DNA of 64,000 nucleotides from Jatrophihabitans sp. GAS493 (GCF_900230215.1 NZ_LT907982.1:4635568-4699567); one strand, 5' to 3'. Counted from the first letter of the stretch, positions 1 through 15,000 are shown. Notes: a model not told the origin generated them from the sequence alone. Made by a program: numbers and translations.

Positions 1-1
1 C

Positions 2-3000
2 CGCGGCGAACGAGACGTCACCGACGTGGTCATCGGCGCAGCACACCTGAAAAACAAGCCGGAACAAGCGCAGTACTCCCGCCCGCCGGTGGACCACCCG
101 CTCGGCGCCGGACGGCAGCACACCCCAGCCGAGGCGGGAAGCAGCACCCGCACATCCGCAGCGATGCCGACCACGCAGAGACGCGACGCGACGGTCACAG
201 CCGCCCCGAAACCAGGCGCGCCGGCGCGACTGGAACCGCCGGCGACCGACGTGACCGCGTCGCCAAGCCACCGCGACTCCGACCCCGTCAGCATTGAACT
301 CGAAAGCTATAGTATCGACGCCGAACGCCTGGCGCCGTTGTGGTCAGACGTCCAACAGCTACAACACAACGGCATCCGTGTATCACTCAAGCTCGGCAGC
401 GGACTGCGCGCCCTGGAACGCGACTTCTCGACCCAGTACCCCGCGCTCCTCGATGGCCTGCGCCGGCACGGATTCAACGGCATCGAGCTGAACCCGGCCG
501 GACACGTCGATGCCCCCATAGTCGCCAAGCTGATCAGGCAACTACGACACGACCTCGACCCTGACTTCGAGATCAACCTGGCCATAGACGCCGACGCCAT
601 CAACACCACACCCGAACGGCGGGCCTTTCGACACCTCTGGCTGTCCCACCTCGGCGCACTCGGCTACGCCACCATCCGCTACGCCAACACAACCGACCTC
701 TTCACCGCCCTACCCCTACTGATGACCGCGAACCGCGCCGAGCCCTACACCCTCAACGCGATACTGCTCGCGCAGAACGTTATCCTCGCGACCGACCCGA
801 ACACCGCACCAGCATCACCAACAGAGTTAGCGAACACCATCCGCGCCCTACGGGTGATGTATCCCGACCTCGGCGGCGCCGTCGCCACGACAAACACCAC
901 CACCGACATCGCCACCGCGCTAACCGACACCCCCGCCCTACCCATGACCGTGCGAGTAACCAACAAAGCCAACGTCGCGGCGTGGGTCGACGTCTTCTTC
1001 GGCGACGAACTACTCGGCAGCTCTGCCCTGCTCCTGCCCGGACGCCGCTCAACCACCCTCAACATCGCACTCGGTGAACGACACGGCGAAACCCTACGAC
1101 GCCGGATCAAACGCCCGATCCACGGACGCCCCGAGCTACGAGTCCGAGCCCGCGTCATCGGAGCCGACCCCAAAGAGAAGGCCGTCACGATCGACGCCGT
1201 CGGCAAGGTCGCCGACTTCGAGTTCGCTCCAGATATGCACCTGCCTTTCGAGATCGGCGGCGTCACCATAGTCCCTCCCATGACTCGCGGCGCCCTGTTC
1301 GCCCAGGTCGGCACAAACACCATCGACGCCCCGATCGAACTCAAACACGAGTTCGGAAGGCTCTACGACACTCGGATCCAACCCCCTCTCATTCTGGGCT
1401 ACATGATCAGCTCGATGGCCCCCGGGCTGATAGCTGTGGCCTCCGCACTGGATATCGACGCGCCTCGTGCGCGGCACGCCGTACAGATCTTCGACGCCCT
1501 CACTCACGCACCGGAAATCGCCGACACCGCCGCGCACCTGCTGATCGCAGCATCCAAGCGGCTCAGCCACCTCGCGACGCAACTATCCGACGCGTCACAA
1601 CACCTGAACGGCCCGCTTTCACTGGCCGCGAACCAGTCCGTCACCTACCTGCGCAGACTCGCCGTCGACCTACGCAAAGGCAGCTACCTACTCAACCTCA
1701 TCACTGGCGCAGCGCAAACCCCGACTGACACCCCTGACTCTGCACCGTCCACCATCAACCCGACCACCTCGTCGGCCCAGCCCCCCGCCTCACCTATCGC
1801 TACAGGAGCACCAACGACCGTCGCAGCCGCCCCGCTGCCAACACCGCCGGTAGACCCGGTTATCGACACCGCCCGGAGCGACCTGCAGCCACAGCCCACC
1901 TACCGTGCCGCAACCACCGAACAGGTGCAGGACCTCGCGACGATCGTCGCCGGCCCCGGCCGGGGCACCAAGCTAGCCAACTCACCCGCTGCGCCCGGCA
2001 ACCGCAACACGATCCGCAGCTGGACGGAACAAGCCTGCCTTACCTACAGCCTCGGCATACTCCGCGACCTTGGTCTCACCATCCCCCAGACCACCAGCCT
2101 GGACGACACCGCCCTCGACACCGCACACATACTGCGCAGCGGCAACACTCACCACATCGATGACTGGCGAAGACTCATAAACCCGGACCCCGCCACCACC
2201 GATACCGAGACCGAAGCAGCCCTATTCATCTCACCCCACCCCACGCCTGGTCAGCCTGCCCATGCCTTCCTCTACCTGCGGACCACCACCGACAGCACCG
2301 TCACCGACCTCCATGCCACCCAGACCCCTGATGGCTGGACTCTCACCCCCACCAGCACCCCCACTCGCGACGCCCTGCGCCCTGACGTCACCCACCCCCT
2401 GACCCGATACACCACCACCCACGCCTTTCTCTGGCGCAACGGCCGCTTCATCCACCCCACCCACAACATCGATCCCCCCACCATCCCGACCACCACCGCC
2501 CGCGCCCTCACCGACCTCCGCGACGCCACCCCTACCACCGCCGGAGCCCGCGAAACGCCCCCAACCCCCACGACCGACGACCGTGCCATCACCGACGACT
2601 CGCCACGGATCAACCCTGCTCATCGCCCCAGCGGAGCACACGTCCAGACCAGGGCGATCAACCCGGATCTGCAGGCAAATCCGATTGTTCGCGTTACTCC
2701 GGATTCGTTTGGAGGCGTGAGTTTTGGTCATCGCCTCGGGTCACCGAGCGAAGTCGGCCGTTTGCTGCTTGGCAAGACCTTTGTGAGAAATCCGGTCCGG
2801 GTCCAGTTGAATTCGGCGGACAACACGATCACGGTATTCAGCGCGACCGACGGTGTCGATGGACTACCGGAGTGGTCGCATCCGTCCGGCAACATCCGCG
2901 TCTCAGCCGTGCATTTCGTTGAGGCTCGATATCAGAACGCCCGCGCGGAGGCCACCGCGACCGCACGCGGACGCCTCGCGGGCGGTGACCATTCGATGAC

Positions 3001-6000
3001 ACCGATCGGGCACGCCACCATCGCCTCGACCGTCCGAGCCCACGGCGACGAACTCGTCATCGACTTGGGCGAGTCCGTGCTGCCGATCGGCACAGCCAAC
3101 GACAGCAAGCACACCGCGGGAGACACCGTCCTGCTCGCGGTACACACCGCACGGGGAACCACCCAGCTACGCAGCATCAATCACCCGACCTGGCACGACG
3201 GTCCAGGAGTAGGCCAAACCGAAATCACATTCCTACGCAACCACCAACACACCATCGCCAACGAACCAGCAACGATGCCACCAAAACCGGAGAAGGCGTC
3301 GACTCGGATCATCCCGCTCCTAAACATCGAACGACACCCTATTCACGACACGGTGTCCAGTTCTAACGGCAAACTCAAGTACGCCGACCGGAGACGACCG
3401 ATAGGGTTCGGGCTGAAGAACCTGCAGGTCACGCTTCAACCCCGACCTGACGGCAGCATCGTCGCTTACAGCTCGACCCGCTGGGCCAACGGCGACCCTC
3501 ACTGGTCGATGTGGCTCATCGACAAACGCCTGGAAACCCTACGACAGCGAGCCGAAACCGATGACACGCTGGCCCCACCCGGTACCCACACCCTCATCAT
3601 CGCCAAGACCGGGGACGGTACCTTTCTGAGACTTTCCGCGCCTGGCGGCAGCCGTGGACTCGGCCTCAGAGACATGCCTGCAGGAGGATGGGAGTTCGCC
3701 ACCGTCACGCTCGCCCCCGGCAGCTCAACCGTCACCATCCGATTCCATGACAGCGACGGCGCGATCGTCAACAGAGCTGACGGCAGCGCGATGCTCAGAA
3801 CCAGTACCTTCAACGACGCGCAGAAGACCTGGCTGACCGGCCACGACAACGTGACCGACCGTACCGATGAGGCGCCGGCGGCCTCGCCCGGTGCCGGTTT
3901 GACTGAAGCAGTCGTCGACAGTGAGCGAGGTGAATCCCCCGCCGGCGGCCAGGTGTCACGCGCCGACGCCGTGAACGATCGACCGCCTGGAGCATCTGCA
4001 GAGCTCGTGCCGCTGAACGAGGTCCATCCCACGATCGAGGCCAAAATCAACAAAGATGGATGGATCCACCTTCCAGGCATGGCACGTTTCGAACGACTTG
4101 TCGTCCCGGACAGCTGGGTGGGTAGGTTCGTTCGGGTACAGGTCAACCCCGGCACGCATGGCGTGACCGTCTTCAACGGTGTCGACCAAGCGAGCGATCC
4201 AATTTGGACCGTGCCTCTTGACAGACCGGCCATACCTTCATTGCTCGCAAAGCTGGCCCAGATCGTCCAGGGAGATCGACAAGTTCGCCATCGAGCGGAC
4301 CCGGATCCGGCGGCGGAGGCCAGGCCACCGCACGGCGCTCACGACCAGACGGTGTCGATCAACTCTGATCTGGACGCGAACCCGCTAGTCACCGCCAGAA
4401 CCGATAGGCGCGGCAATGTGGATTTTGGCCATCGCCTTGGCACTCCGAACGCGGTGGGCCGGATCCAACTTGGTGGTCACTTCGCAGAGCAGGCCGTCCG
4501 GGTCCAGTTGAATTCGGCGGACAACACGATCACGGTATTCAGCGCGACCGACGGTGTCGATGGACTACCGGAGTGGTCGCATCCGTCCGGCAACATCCGC
4601 GTCTCAGCCGTGCATTTCGTTGAGGCTCGATATCAGAACGCCCGCGCGGAGGCCACCGCGACCGCACGCGGACGCCTCGCGGGCGGTGACCATTCGATGA
4701 CACCGATCGGGCACGCCACCATCGCCTCGACCGTCCGAGCCCACGGCGACGAACTCGTCATCGACTTGGGCGAGTCCGTGCTGCCGATCGGCACAGCCAA
4801 CGACAGCAAGCACACCGCGGGAGACACCGTCCTGCTCGCGGTACACACCGCACGGGGAACCACCCAGCTACGCAGCATCAATCACCCGACCTGGCACGAC
4901 GGTCCAGGAGTAGGCCAAACCGAAATCACATTCCTACGCAACCACCAACACACCATCGCCAACGAACCAGCAACGATGCCACCAAAACCGGAGAAGGCAT
5001 CCGCCTTCCTTGCTCCACTCCTGGACATCGAACACCACCCGATATACGACCTGCGCTCTACCGTTCACGGCACGATCGAGGTCCCCGGGCGCGACGGTGA
5101 AGTACCGTTCGGGCCGAAAAGCCAGCGGGTTGGGCTCCAGGCCCGACCCGACGGCAGCATCGTCGCATACAGCTCGACCCGCTGGGCCAACGGCGACCCC
5201 CACTGGTCGATGTGGCTCATCGACAAACGCCTGGAAACCCTACGACAGCGAGCCGAAACCGAAGATGCACTGGCCCCACCCGGCGCCCACACTCTCATCA
5301 TCCCCGCAGTTGGCCAGGGCATCTACCTGCGGTTGTCCCCCGACCGCAGGCAGGGGTTGAAGCTCCCGGGTATGGATATGGTGCGCTGGGAGTTCGCCAC
5401 CGTCACGCTCCCACCGGGCAGCTCTACCGTCACCATCCGATTCCATGACAGCGACGGCGCGATCGTCAACAGAGCTGACGGCAGCGCGATCCGCAGAACC
5501 ACCACCCTCGACGACGGGCAGAAGACCTGGCTGACCAGCCACGACAAAGTGACCGACCGTACCGGTGAACGCGCCTTGTCGCCGACGACCGCCGCCCAAC
5601 TGTCTCGCCACGGGGCGGTGACTGATCGGCCGCTTGGAACTTCGCTGGAACTCGTGCCGCTATCGGCGACACACCCGACCATCGAGTCGACGATCCTGAG
5701 TCTCGGCCGGATCAACCTCCCCGGCGCGGCGTCGTTCGCACGACTAGACGTGCCAGCCAGTTGGATCGGGAGAAGCGTTCGGGTGCAGGTCAATCCGGTC
5801 ACGCACGGCGTGGTCGTATTCAACGGCCTCGACCAGGGGCATGACCCAATCTGGACGGTGCCATTGAATCGGCCGATCACGACGCACCTGCTCGCCAGGC
5901 TGGACCAATGGGTAGAGACGAATAGAAAGTTGTTGGATGTCCGGGAGTTGCTTCGCGCTGATCCTGCCCTCTCCCCGCTCGGTGCTTACACCGCCCTCGC

Positions 6001-9000
6001 CCGTCTCGGCGGCGACGGTGATCAGGCGGCCCTGATACGTATCGGGGAACGAGGGAACACTGCTCAGAGGTTTTCCTTCCCTAATCGCGTGGTAGGGCAG
6101 CACGTCGCGATGAGCGCCACGCCGGGCAGTTCTCTGGTCACCTTCATCGGGCTCGATGTGGCGGAAGACGACGCGGGTGTGGTTACAGAGGTTAGTGCTG
6201 CGTGGACGTCACATGGGTTGTTGAAGTATCCGGACGAACAACGGACCTGGTTGCGGGAGACCGGTCCGTTAAAGTTGACGGCGATTGACAAGGTTGGTGC
6301 CTCCGGCGCCGGCCACGAGTTGTTGCTGGCTGATCGTCGGTTTACCCCGGATGGTGGGTGGACGCTGATCCGGCCGGTCGAGGTCACCGACGGAGTCGGG
6401 TACTACTCCCTCACCGAGGATTATCCGCTGCGTCCGGCGCCGGGCGGACCTCACCGGCAAAGCTCGGGTGTGGTGTCCGTGACGGGCTTTCCTGTCCAGA
6501 CCATCCTGCGCGTTGTCGGACGTGATGACAGCGGTCGCGTCTTCGGCGCCACCGACCCGCCGGTCCTCGCGACCTTCGCTCAGCGCCGAGCGATCGCCAC
6601 CCACCCAGATCGGAGCGACCGGACCGGCGGCGCGGACTTCACCACCACCGCTCCCGACTCCACGCCAGGACGTCTCCACCAATCGGCGTCGGAGGGTCAC
6701 CGCGAGGACCGACGCGGTCCAACCCCATCAACGCGCCTGCCGATGTTGAGTGCCGTCAGAACCGGGCCTTCCGTTGAGTCGCCGGTGGGTGACGATCAGC
6801 ACCTTGTGTTCGAGCAGACCCTCGACGAACACGGCCGGTTCATCAATCCGGCCGGTCAGGTGACGGACTCGTTCGGCCCAGCGTTCGCTCACACCGCGAT
6901 ACGGGTGCAGGTCAGCACTGGCGGCGAGCATACGGGTGAAGTCACCTATTTCAGCGCAGACGACCAGCCTACGATTCACCGACCGTATTGGTCAGCCGCC
7001 GGTACCCGTGATCTCACCCTGGCCGCGGCAGCGGCGACCTCGACCGCAATGCAGATGAGCGATGCCGCCGAAGCAGTTCGCGAACTGGCCAACAGCATGA
7101 ATGCGTCGGCGGTGGGTTTGTTAGCGACCGGGCGCGAGGGGTTCCGCGCGGTCGCCGCCGCTGCTCACGCCGATGCCGCACAGACCGACACCGCAGGGGC
7201 GGGGGTGGTGCGGGTTCTGGCACCGTTGGGGGCGGTCAGTTTTCCGGTCACCGCTGAAGCCACCGGGACCCCCGGCATCGCGACCGGCGTTGGAGGTGTT
7301 GTTGAGGATGCCTTCGGGGGCATGGCCAACGCCACCCCCGGTCGCGCGGAGTTGGTGTCGGTGCATGCTGACGGCGCCGTCGAGGTCCGCACCCCTAACC
7401 CGATGAACCCGCTCGGGCCCTGGCTACTCGCGCGTCCCCGCGCGTGGGTAGACCCAGGCAGGGTCGAACAGCTGACCGCACGGGAGGGGGCGATCGACCT
7501 GCGTGGGCCGGCTGGAGCCGCTGCACGCCCACGCTGGTTGACGGCGACCCGGGTGATGATCGCCGGCACGACTCTGGACGTGTTCAAGTCAGCGCCGCGA
7601 ACCTCCCGCTGGGAGCAGGCGCTGATCCGCGCCCTCACCCCACAGCTCCTGCTGGCGCACGGCATCAACGTCGAGTCCGAGCCGTCCGCGCTGCGTACCG
7701 CGTTGAGCCAACGGTTCCTACCCCTGATGCAGGCCATCGACGCCCAGCGCCTTGACGCCCGCAACACCGTATTGGAACCGGTCTACGCCGCCTACCTCGC
7801 CGCCGGCAATGTCTCCATGCTGATCACCGAACTAGGTGGCGCGGGCTGGACCCCGACGCACGCAGTCGTGCTCCCGGCGCTGGCGGCGCATCTGCTCGAC
7901 CTACGCATCGACACCTACGACGAGACCGCAGCCGAGAGAAACGCAGCCGACCACGACCTCTACGGATCCACCGACGAACCGGCCCCGCTCACGGTCGCCG
8001 CGGAGATGAGCACCCTCAACGAGTACGGGCACCACCACATCCGACTCATCACCGACACCACCAACCACTACGCCGCGTGGCTGGCCGACACCACCGGTGT
8101 TCCTACCCGACTGGCTGACACCAGCACGCTGACAGCGGCCCGTACTCAGACATCGCGGCTCGGCCACCGACCAGCCGGCAGCATCTCCGCCGCACCGGAA
8201 CCGAAGCGCCACCGGGGCGCGACCGGCGAGGCCACGAGCGCTACGGGTGCTACGGGTGCGAGGGACCACGCCCATGAGCCAGCGACTGAGCGACGTCTGC
8301 CGGCGAGGCCGGCACCGTTGAGGCCGGCACCGTTGAAGATGACACCCGACCACGTCCGGGCCCTGATCGCCAGCGGCGACCTGCGACTCGTGGGGAGCAG
8401 GCGGACCCTCGTCATTGGCGCCCGGCATGACCCGTCACTGGTTGCAGTGGCGCGCGCCCACACCCGTGCGCGAGTCCACATCGGCGCGGACGAATTTACC
8501 ATCGTCGGTGTCGGCACCCAAGGGGGAATACGGCTCGACGCCGACACCATCCTCACTGCAACCCACCTGGCGAGCTTCATCAAACTCATGGACCGGACCA
8601 GTACTCGCCCCGTGGTGCTGATGGCCTGCGCCACAGCGCACATGACGAAACCGCTTGCCAACTCCCTCCAGCGGGTCGCTGCCGCACCCGAAGACAAAGT
8701 CTGGGCCTTCGGCGACGGCCCCCGGCAGCTGCAAGGCGTCGCCACCGGGACCGAAGTCACCGAGACCGGCCACGTCCTTCCTTCAATCGACACACCCAGC
8801 ACCTGGGCGCGCTCGATACCCGGATCCGGCAGCGACTCAGAAGCCCACCAGATCGGCCCCATCCTGCCCGTCGACGTCGCCACCTTCGACCCCAGCCGAA
8901 TAATCGGGGGACTGGCCGCCGCCGAACACCACTGGAAAACATGGGCAAAGCACATCCCCAGAATCACCGAATCCCGACACCTCGCCGACAACCCCGCCCA

Positions 9001-12000
9001 GGGCACAGGAATCGGCCAGGAATCTAGCGCGATTTATCCAGTCTTGGACGCCAGTACCGCCCGGAACGCCACGACTGTCCCGACGGCCGGACCGGTATCG
9101 GATCGCCGTTCCGCGCCGGCGGCCCGGGGCGAGACAGGGAGCGCTCCGCGGGGACGAGCGCGGGATCGGGCGCGAGAACGACGCCGGGCACGGCAGGCGC
9201 CCATCGGTGCGCACGAGGCGGCGGTGCCGATGGATCCGGATGTCGTTATGAATCCGGTGATCCTGGCGGTAGTGGACGTGCACGGGTACGTACGAGTGGG
9301 GCATCGATTGGGCGACCCGAGTGCGCAGGGTCGGGTTCTGCTGGGTACCGAGTGGAAGGGTTCAGCGGTACGGGTGCAGCTGATGGCAGCGGACCGGACC
9401 GTGCTGGTGTTCAGCGAGCACGACGCACGGTCTGGGCAACCACTGTGGTCGGTTCCGTCGGTGAATGTGCGGGTCTCGGACGCCGATCTGGCCGATGCCC
9501 GTGGTCGGGTCGCGCGAGCGGAGGCAACGAAGACTGCGCAGTCTCGGCTCACAGCCGGGGATGCGTCGTGGACACCGGAAGGGCACCTGAGCGTGGCCCG
9601 CACCGTGCGCACGGACGGGAATGACCGTGTGGTGGACCTCGACCCCGAGCTCGACACAGTGAAGATTGGTGTGGTCGCTGACAGCCCGTTCCGGGATGGG
9701 GAGACGGTGATGCTGGCGGTACACACCGGTGACGGCACCACGCAGGCCCGCAAGGCGATCGCCGGGGAGACTGACACGATCGGGGACGCTGCATGGGTTC
9801 GGACGCAGGGAGTCGGCCCGCGGCAGGTCGCGTTCCTCCGCACCCATGTCGAGGCGATCGCGAACGCGCCCGCGCGACCGAACAAGCCGAAGTCGGCATC
9901 AAAGACATTCACACGGCAGCTGACTTCGGACGTGGATCCGACCCTCTACGCGAGGCCTGGGGCCGATCGCGCGCTGGTCTACGCCGGCCCTGACCCGCAC
10001 CTGATCACCGGTCAACCGATACTGATCGATGGGCAGCCGGTGCGCGTCACCGACCCGGAAATCCACTACCTTCGGCTGCAATCACGCCCGGACGGGGTCG
10101 TGGGCTACAGCGCGAACGACCCAGACGACCCGAACGTGCGAGGTCTGTGGGCCAACGGGGAACCGCTCTGGTCGGTATGGCTGATCGACAACCGCGTCCA
10201 GGCCATGCGGCACCGAGCCCGAACCGACTACACCCTGGCCCCTCTGGGCGCGCACACCCTGATACTGCCTCGACCCGACACTCGCACGATGGTCATCGGC
10301 GCCGCACGACGAAGCGGGCTGGTTCTCCAACCGCCCGCGTCGGAGGACTGGGACGTAGCCGTCATTACCCTGCCTGCTGGCGAGTCCAAGATCACCGCCC
10401 GGTTCGTTCGCAGCGACGCCACCCTTCTCACCGACCGCGCCGGCATCGAGATCACCAGGACGGGGAAACTCAACGACTCACAACGGGGCTGGTTCGAAGC
10501 ACACCAAGACGTGATCGACCGCAGCGCGCGCAACAACATCCCAACCGAGGGCACAACCCTGTATGTCCATCCGGGGAGCAACGGCAGGTATCTCATCGGT
10601 AGCACCAGCGACAGTAACGAAGCAGGTGCTGACGTTTCCGAGGTACTGGCTGATCTCATCAGCGTGAAGCACCTGCGCGCGCACGGAGTGGACATCCGCG
10701 ACGACGCGACCGGCGCCGATATCGCTGCTGCTATCGGCGAACGCATCGCCAACGCTGCTCACACCGCTGACCCAGCCGGCGCGGTCGGGGAGCTCCTCGC
10801 CGAGTTCGCGAAGTGGGATCAGGACAACGAGGTCACCGACGTCATCGCAGGGCTGCGGGCTCCAGGCCAGCATTACCTCCTGGAACCATTGTTCCTACAA
10901 ATCGCCGGACCCGTCTTAGAAGTCAACATCGCCATCCTCGACCACGACGAGCAAACCATTGAAGTCGTCGGTGACGACATGGCCGACACCTCGACAGTGC
11001 ACATTGTCCGGCACAACGCGCAAGGGCGCATGCGGGCCGCATGGTCTAGCGCAGAGGCAGCGACCGCCAGCGGTGTTGCCGCAGAAGCTCCGGCGAACGC
11101 AACGCCACAACCTCTCGCTTTGAACGACACCCACCCCACCTTCGAGGTCAGGATCATGGCCGACGGCTGGATCGATCTCCCGGGGCAGAAGCAATTTGCT
11201 CACCTACAGGTGCCACCGAGCTGGGTGGGCGGCCGGGTCCGAGCGCAGATTAACCCCGACACGCACGGAGTCATCATCTTCAACGGCGTCCACCAAAGCA
11301 TCAGCTCGATCTGGACCGTCCCCGCAGAGCGCCCGGCCGATCCGGCAGGAATCACCAAGATCACGACGGATGTCGCGGAAGACGGGACTGCCAAACCAGG
11401 CGGACTGGCCGAGCTGTACCGCCTCCGCGAAACGATCCGCACCGATCCGGACGTGGCCCCCGAAGGTGCGTATACCGCCATCGTCCGTCTGACCGAGGTG
11501 AAAACCGTTGCCGGGCTTCGGATCGGGGCAGTCATTGATGGAGAAAGATACAGACGGCTGTTTCTCTTCAGGGAACGTCGGGCCGGCGAGTACCTTGCGG
11601 TGAACATGTTTCCGGACGACCCGCAGATGACATTTCGTCTGCTCCCCGACATGATCCGCACCGGCGCTCGCGCGCATTCTGCCCCGGATGCGCCGTCGCC
11701 GATATCCGCTACTCGGAGCGTGCCATGGTCGGCGAACCGGACTATGGAGCTCGCCAGCACTGAGGCGGCGCTGAGACTGTTTCACGAGAGCTTCGGAGCC
11801 GACGTGTCCGTGATCGACAAGGTGACCGGACGCAGCGCAGATCAGCTCGACGCAGCCCGTCGCGAACGCGACCTCGGCGGTAGCCGGTACCGGGTCAACG
11901 GGGTGACGGTACCTGTCGGCGCCCAGTACGGCAAAAACCTGGTCCCGATGAATAGCGCCGAGCACTACCTGCTGCCGCGACCGGTTCTAGACGGCGTCAA

Positions 12001-15000
12001 GGTGAATCTCGGCGGAGACGCTTTCCTCTTCACACGCAAGGATGACGCGCCGAATACGGTTTGGTTGTGGGTGGAGAAGGCGACCGGGAAGACCCGCCTC
12101 TACAATCACCCAACCACGCCGGTCTGGTCGCTGGAGCTACCCCAGCACCAACTCAACGCCGGCTCGCTTCGCGCCGTCAAAGAGGAGGTCGAACGGTCTG
12201 TCGGCCGCCTCCTCGGCGAGGCCGACCCACGGCTGGCTCCCAACGGCGCAAAGACGGTAGCTCGACCGATCCACTCCCGCGCCGACTCGCGCCCCACGTA
12301 TACCTCGTTCCGGCGTTCGGATCGGCCGGTGCCGGGCGGTCGGAACAGCCCCGAAAGTGGGCATGTCTTCGTCACTACCTACCCGGGGCGCGCCAGCATC
12401 CGGGTAATTGCCCGCGGCGACGATGGGCGCGTCGTTGCCGCCGACACTATGCCGGCTCATTGGAGCGTCCTCGCCTGGCAGTCGGCCGCAGCGGCCAAGG
12501 ACGTGATCGACCGCACCGATGGCGTTGGCTTGCCGGTCACCGCACTCGACCGGCCAGCGCCTCTGCCCCCCACCGCTCGGCAGGTCCGACTGAACCCGCC
12601 AGACCCCGACTCACAATCGCTACCCAACCTGATTGGTCTCGTTGTCAGGTCCGATTCGGACGCCGAGCAGCCCGTCATCGATGAGAACCACATCGTCTTT
12701 GACCAGACTCTTGGCAAGGATGCCCGGTTCCGGGCAAGTGCCTCGCGGGCGCGTTTCGGGACCAACTTCCGGAATAGGCTGATTCGGGTGGAAGTTGTCG
12801 TTGCCGGACCTGACAAGGGCGCGATCGCGTTCTTCAGCGCAATCGGAGCGGCGAGGGCCTGGTCGGCACGGTGGAACCAGGTCAAGTACTCCGACCATGC
12901 GATCAACAAATTGCATCGTAAGGTTGCACGAAATGGCCTGACGCAGCTGGCGAAGACCCGGATCGCGGCGGGTGACTTCTCGCTCGCGCCCGACAACAGC
13001 GTGACCCTCGCCCGGTCTGTGGACGGCAACGTCAACACCGGGAGCACGAGTACTTCACACCTCACAGTGCATTTCGCCGACGACAACCACGGCCACATCG
13101 CGATCAACGTCACGCCGCTCGGGATCTACCAGCAAGATGACACGGTGATGGTGTCGGTTGCGGGTGACGGTGTTGTCTCGGTGCGGGGGGAGTCCGATGC
13201 GGGGTGGGGGGTGTTGCCGGCGAGGCGGGTGGATTTGATTGGTGTGTTGCGTCGGCACGAGGAGGCGATCGACCAACTCCCTTCGACGATGTCTGAGCAG
13301 CAGCCGACTGGCGTCGCCGGTGGTGAGGGCGTGAGTGGTGAGGACGTTCTGATGGGCGACGCTGCCACCGGTGGGGAAACGTCGTCGGCCGGGCTCGGGT
13401 CGTCGGGTCAGACGGGGTTTGCGGCGGTGGTCGCAGCCGCGGGCCGCGATCTCGCAGGTGCGCCGATCGGTGTGAGTGGTCGGACCTTGCGGCGGTTGGT
13501 CGCAGTGGGGGCGCTGACCGCCCCGGTGACCGCGGAGCGGGTCGGGCAACTCGGTGTGAACGTGGTCGTCGGAACGTTGCGGCTCGGGGTCGGGGAGGAC
13601 GTGAGCGACGGTGACACGGTGCTGGTATCGGTGTGGCCGGATGGGTCGGTGCAGATCCGCCGGCCTGACCGGCGTGACTTGCACGGGCCGTGGATCGTGG
13701 ACCACATCGCCCAGCGGGTTACCGAGGAGGACGCCAAGGTATTCGCGCGCTACCCCCACGCGATCGATCACCGCCTCATCGCGCTCGGCGAACCCCCGCC
13801 ACGGATCACCCCGACCCAAACCGTCCTCGGCGGTGACCACCTCGATATTTACCCCTCTACCTCAGAGGGCTACGAATGGGAGCAGACGATCACCCGGCTG
13901 CTCGCCCCCGGGTTCCTGGACGCCCACGGCATCGACCGCACCAATGCCGGCGCGATCCGGGCCTGGGGCGTTGACCAATTGATGAGCGTCGTCGACGCTC
14001 TCGACCACGCCCAGCTCACCCTCACCCCCGTCCTGAAACCGGTCTACGAGCACTACCTCTCCGCACCCAACCCCACCACCCTGCTCACCCACCTGCGCAC
14101 CGCCGGATGGTCCCCCGACCACCAGCAGATCTTTCCCCCGCTCTTGGCCCACCTACTCGACCTCCGCATCGACACCTACACCACGGCCAGCGGTAGTGAC
14201 GCTGAACCGGATGCGCGCGCCACCCTTAACCCCAACGCCCACCACCACATCCGACTCGTCCACGACACCACCGCCGGTACCCACCACGCCACCTGGACCA
14301 CCACAGACGGCGACACCCACTCCGACACCGAGTCTGGGTCAGAGGAGCCGCCGGTGGCGAAACGCCGCCGCCTCGCACCCCCCGCTCAGACACCCGAACC
14401 CACCGGTCACGCCGGTGACGCCGCAGATACCGACGACACCGCGTCGTTGCAGGAGATCACGTCCGCCGCGTTCGCCCAGGCCGAGCACCAACATCAGCAG
14501 TACCTGCAACTACCGGCCGAGTATCAGAATGCGCAGGACCCCGCCGTACAACGCGGCCTCGCGATGCTCGCTAATATCACCCGCCGCCTGCACCCTGACG
14601 GCGAACGCACCCTCATCACCGGCGACGACACCGCCCACACTCCCGGCCCCGCCGACGGCATGACCACGATCACCTCCTGGCACACGCTCGCCAAATACGT
14701 CCACAACGGCGGTCACGGATCCCTTGCCGAAATCCTCATCTCCCTCCCCACCGCCCCTGACCACGCCCTCGGGCTCCTCAACTACCACGGCAACCTCCAC
14801 CTCATCCACGGCGAAGGCACCCACCCCGAACTCCTCCAAGTCAACGACCTACTTGCCCGCGAACCCGAACCCAACGACCCCCACTTCACTCCCCTCACCC
14901 ACGCCCGCATCACCACTCCCAACATCACGCACCAAGACCACCCCACCCACGGAGCCCACCAACGCACACCTCGACGGGCAGCAACCACAGCGATTGCGAG

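Noticed and set aside
745-1344. Long antisense frames inside giant gene 1 (also at 3499-4233, 8146-9006, 9034-9912)
   Set aside because: They lie opposite a clearly coding frame with GC-rich third positions and show no domain or start signals. Such shadows are common in high-GC DNA.
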